DNA from: Mimachlamys varia
Taxonomy: Eukaryota > Mollusca > Bivalvia > Pectinida > Pectinidae
Direction: 5' to 3'
Assembly: GCA_947623455.1 (NCBI GenBank)
Contig: OX392532.1
Coordinates: 32,028,792 to 32,092,791, forward strand
Length of the DNA: 64,000 nt
A program made the translations under genes and the position numbers. This document shows positions 61,550 through 64,000 of the stretch, in pieces. Each line of letters opens with the position of its first letter. Position 1 is the stretch's first letter. The notes under the pieces are model-generated. The model was given only the letters and a program-made list of their open reading frames with translations, did no database searches and was not told the origin of the DNA.

Positions 61550-62182
61550 TTAAAGATTTATGAGGTACATGTCCGACTTAACAATGTCTGGCAGATCATT
61601 TATAAATATCACAAATAGAATTGGCCCTAGGACTGATCCTTGTGGAATGCCTGAAGTTACTTTACTCCATTCTGAATCTTTGCCATTCACAGTGACTTTT
61701 TGACTTCTGTCTGTTAGAAATCCTGATATCCAGAAGATGATTTGATCCGAAAAATTATACGCATCAAGTTTGTTGACTAATCTTTTATGTGGAACAGTGT
61801 CAAACGCCTTTTGGTAATACATATAAATACAATCAATAATTTGATTATTGTCTAGAGCTTCGGTCCATTGGTCCATTACCTCTAGAAGTTGGAGACAGGT
61901 GGATCTTCCCGATTTAAAGTCATATTGTTTATGCGAAAAATAGTTGTTTGTCCTCATAAAATGTGTTATGTGTTCCCTTATAATTGTTTCTAAAACTTTA
62001 CACGGCACAGATGTTTGACTAACTGGTCTATAATTTCCTGCCATGCACTTGTCCCCCTTCTTAAAGATTGCGCTTACCCGAGCCTTTTTCCAATCATCCG
62101 GCAGTATACCCGTTGATAACGTTTGATTGAAGATTTCTGTCAGTGGTCCCGATATTGATGGTGCAATGTTTTTTAGATACAT
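61550..62182 (-). pseudogene. LINE reverse transcriptase core, catalytically broken
   Basis: 210 codons with RT landmarks [34 protein letters not shown] and [20 protein letters not shown]. The first catalytic Asp region reads [14 protein letters not shown], with Tyr where the family has Asp, and the frame ends at DMYLINL before the expected ADD box, which is missing. Two independent losses of active-site residues make it inactive. Confidence 0.9.
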
Positions 62183-62296
62183 GGGATGGAGATCGTCTAA
62201 TCCTGGGGATAATTGAAATCTCCCATCAATACAAGTTTCTCATGCCCCTTTCCAGCTGCTTCTTCCAATAAATCCAGCAAAGCGTGATTATTCTCG

Positions 62297-62686
62297 TCAG
62301 ATGCCGATGGTGACCTCTATACTAGACCAAGAAGAATTGACTTTGACTTGTTTACTCGAATTTGTAAAAATAAATTTTCTTGAAATGACGTGTCCATTAC
62401 TACTTCTTCGGTGTTCCAATTCTTTGTTAATGAGGAATAACAGTCCTCTTCCCTGGTCATTTTCAACATTTTTGCTAAATATTTTGTAGTTCTGATTCCC
62501 TTCTATACTGAATTCTGATGCTTTCACAATATTTAGACGGTTTTTTGCTTTTACCTCTGTAATCCCTATTATATCTGGGTTTTCTTTATTTACTCGGATA
62601 CTTAGCTCTGACAGTTTGTTTTTCAGCTGATCTGCATTGGTATATATACATTTTAATTCCTTTATCATTAAGTTACGCTTGGCCAT
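62297..62686 (-). pseudogene. LINE ORF2 N-terminus, AP-endonuclease fragment
   Basis: 129 codons: YTNADQLKNKLSEL and DIIGITEVKAKN are endonuclease/exonuclease/phosphatase motifs I-II. After this the minus strand still shows an [12 protein letters not shown] word near 62215-62235, then jumps directly into the RT region ([12 protein letters not shown]). The endonuclease C-terminus and RT N-terminus have been deleted. Confidence 0.85.
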
Positions 62687-62733
62687 CTTTTTTGTTTGAA
62701 GTGTTACTTTACTGTTTAAGGCCGGATTTCCCG

Positions 62734-63591
62734 TTATTCGACTGTGGTTCGAATTTTTATTACTTTCCTGGACGACGGCGGGCCCCGTACTTTGTAGGTG
62801 AATTCCCCCGACGGGCTTTGTTCTCTTTTTTCTTTACCTTGTCTCCATAATTCCTTCTCCTGTTCTCTTTCAGCGTTTGTTAAGTCGTTACTGATCCTAA
62901 TGTTTTTATAATCATTGTCCTCTCCTAAGTTCCTGATATTTTTAGAAAATGTTCTTTTCATTTCTAGGTTTTCTAGTGATACCAGTAATGGTCGAACTTT
63001 TCGCTCTCCCTCTTGTATGTCTTTCTTATAGTTCCCTATTCTCATTGACTTGACCACTGGGTTTTTATTCTCTTTGACTTCACATTTACGGAATACATGT
63101 ATGTTAAATGTGATTTTTGTGTCGTGCTGTACCCTTGCATTCTTGTCTGCATTGTTGCATTCAGGTACACCAAAAATCACTATGTTCCGTTCCCTTGACT
63201 TTCGTTCATATATCTCCGACATGATGTTTGTGATGTTTGATTTTATTGGTACAGCTCTCGATTTTTCACCAGATTGTGGCTTTGGCCACTCTTGTATATT
63301 CAAGCTGTATTCAGCTTCCTTAGTCTCCTTGATTAATTTACGAACTGCCTCTTCGTCGCATTTCTCTGCGATCGACTTTTCCAATGTGGAAATCCTCTCT
63401 TCGTATTCTTTCATGATATCTTGATACCTCTCCTCTATTTTAATGTCCGTAATTATGCTTTTCTGTACGACTTCCTTGCATGCCACACAGAACCACATTG
63501 AGTCTGACTTCTGAAGGAACATATATTCATCGTCTGATTTCCCCAGACAACCGATGCAGAGATGTGATCTATCTAGTTCACATTCAAGCAT
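62734..63591 (-). CDS. LINE ORF1 protein: PHD-like finger, coiled coil, RRM-like
   Basis: 285 codons from the first Met; the frame stays open to about 63667, where WTCKACNN would supply the first cysteines of a PHD-like zinc finger continued by CELDRSHLCIGCLG and WFCVACKE. A predicted coiled coil follows (about residues 50-95), then an RRM-like region starting RERNIVIFGVPE and a basic tail. Such ORF1 proteins bind element RNA. No upstream ATG is seen before the finger, so the true start is either lost or lies outside the open frame. Confidence 0.75.
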   Translation of the reverse strand: MLECELDRSHLCIGCLGKSDDEYMFLQKSDSMWFCVACKEVVQKSIITDIKIEERYQDIMKEYEERISTLEKSIAEKCDEEAVRKLIKETKEAEYSLNIQEWPKPQSGEKSRAVPIKSNITNIMSEIYERKSRERNIVIFGVPECNNADKNARVQHDTKITFNIHVFRKCEVKENKNPVVKSMRIGNYKKDIQEGERKVRPLLVSLENLEMKRTFSKNIRNLGEDNDYKNIRISNDLTNAEREQEKELWRQGKEKREQSPSGEFTYKVRGPPSSRKVIKIRTTVE

Positions 63592-63670
63592 TTTTGCGCC
63601 TGGTTCAGAAATTATGTTGTTGCAAGCCTTGCAGGTCCATTTAACATTCTCATCCTCATTATTTTCTTAA

Positions 63671-64000
63671 ACATTAAAGTTTATAGCAAAAGCAGATTGG
63701 GCCTGTTGATTATTTTTTGAGCCTGATCTCGTCCCGGGAGGTCTTCCTCTTTGTCGTCTATCGGCGTTGCTAGGGACGCCGCCATCTTTCCGTGAGGAGT
63801 TTACCGACATGACTGTTGTGGGTATGTATCTCGTTATTTTCAAGCAACTAATGTATATCTTGCTGTGTCCGCAGTACTCAGGTGGCCGTCAGTGACACAC
63901 CAGACCACTGACAACAAGTAGTTTATCCCCAATTTTCGGAAATCGGCTGTATTCGTGGCTGAAGTCAGTGAGTAATATATAGAGGATCTTACAAGTGTGT
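63671..64000. other. 5' side of the LINE and window end
   Basis: GC-balanced sequence that may be LINE 5' UTR (CGCCGCCATCTTTCCG is present), ending in the AGAGGATCTTACA word shared with about 40485. No gene recognised. Confidence 0.35.

Larger units (their letters stand above)
60548..63670 (-). mobile_element. CR1/Jockey-like LINE, degenerate
   Basis: Minus-strand non-LTR retrotransposon with ORF1 (62734-63591), AP-endonuclease start (62297-62686), reverse transcriptase (61550-62182) and C-terminal region (60742-61464). The 3' end is marked by a short CTTATCTTATCTTATTG simple repeat (about 60550-60569 on the minus strand), the usual tail style of these elements. Internal deletions and frame breaks show it is dead. 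The 5' end is unclear. Confidence 0.88.

Overview
The window looks like AT-rich, intron-rich animal nuclear DNA. Dispersed tRNA-derived SINEs, TTAA-type MITEs, a degenerate LINE, an LTR retroelement and a long minisatellite sit around multi-exon genes for secreted fibrinogen-domain proteins. This mix fits a lophotrochozoan, most likely a mollusc and perhaps a bivalve. That assignment is an inference from family content, not from a marker gene.

Layout. Positions 1-9260 are one uninterrupted 32-bp tandem array of about 289 copies, with larger blocks duplicated inside it and a decayed right edge. Positions 9848-14787 hold a minus-strand Ty3/Gypsy-like LTR element with two near-identical ~988-bp LTRs. 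Its inside codes only for a broken gag plus protease; RT, RNase H and integrase are absent. From 16.7 to 54.9 kb there are four tandem minus-strand copies of one eight-exon gene: gene 1 (16688-21892), gene 2 (28536-35415), gene 3 (39452-45102) and gene 4 (48580-54886). I assembled the exons by hand from splice sites and comparison of the paralogues. Each copy encodes a signal peptide, two cysteine-rich Ly6/uPAR-type (three-finger, 'LU') domains of three exons each, and a C-terminal fibrinogen-related domain (FReD) in the last exon. Genes 2 and 4 are fully open (421 and 423 aa). Gene 1 has one nonsense codon in exon 6. Gene 3 is a clear pseudogene.

The intergenic and intronic DNA holds at least nine copies of an unclassified dispersed repeat ('repeat A'), three copies of a TTAA-target MITE (one insertion shared by genes 2 and 4, with the empty site preserved in gene 1), two SINEs, a pair of 651-bp direct repeats, a relic of the 32-bp satellite at 45.8 kb, and conserved 5' flanking blocks of the gene units. 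From 60.55 to 63.67 kb lies a minus-strand CR1/Jockey-like LINE with a PHD-finger ORF1 and a deleted, catalytically dead ORF2.

Main message: a tandem, birth-and-death family of secreted LU-LU-FReD proteins whose N-terminal FReD half is almost fixed while the ligand/calcium-site half varies. I do not recall a named family with this architecture. A role as secreted recognition proteins (by analogy with molluscan FREPs and ficolins) is an inference.
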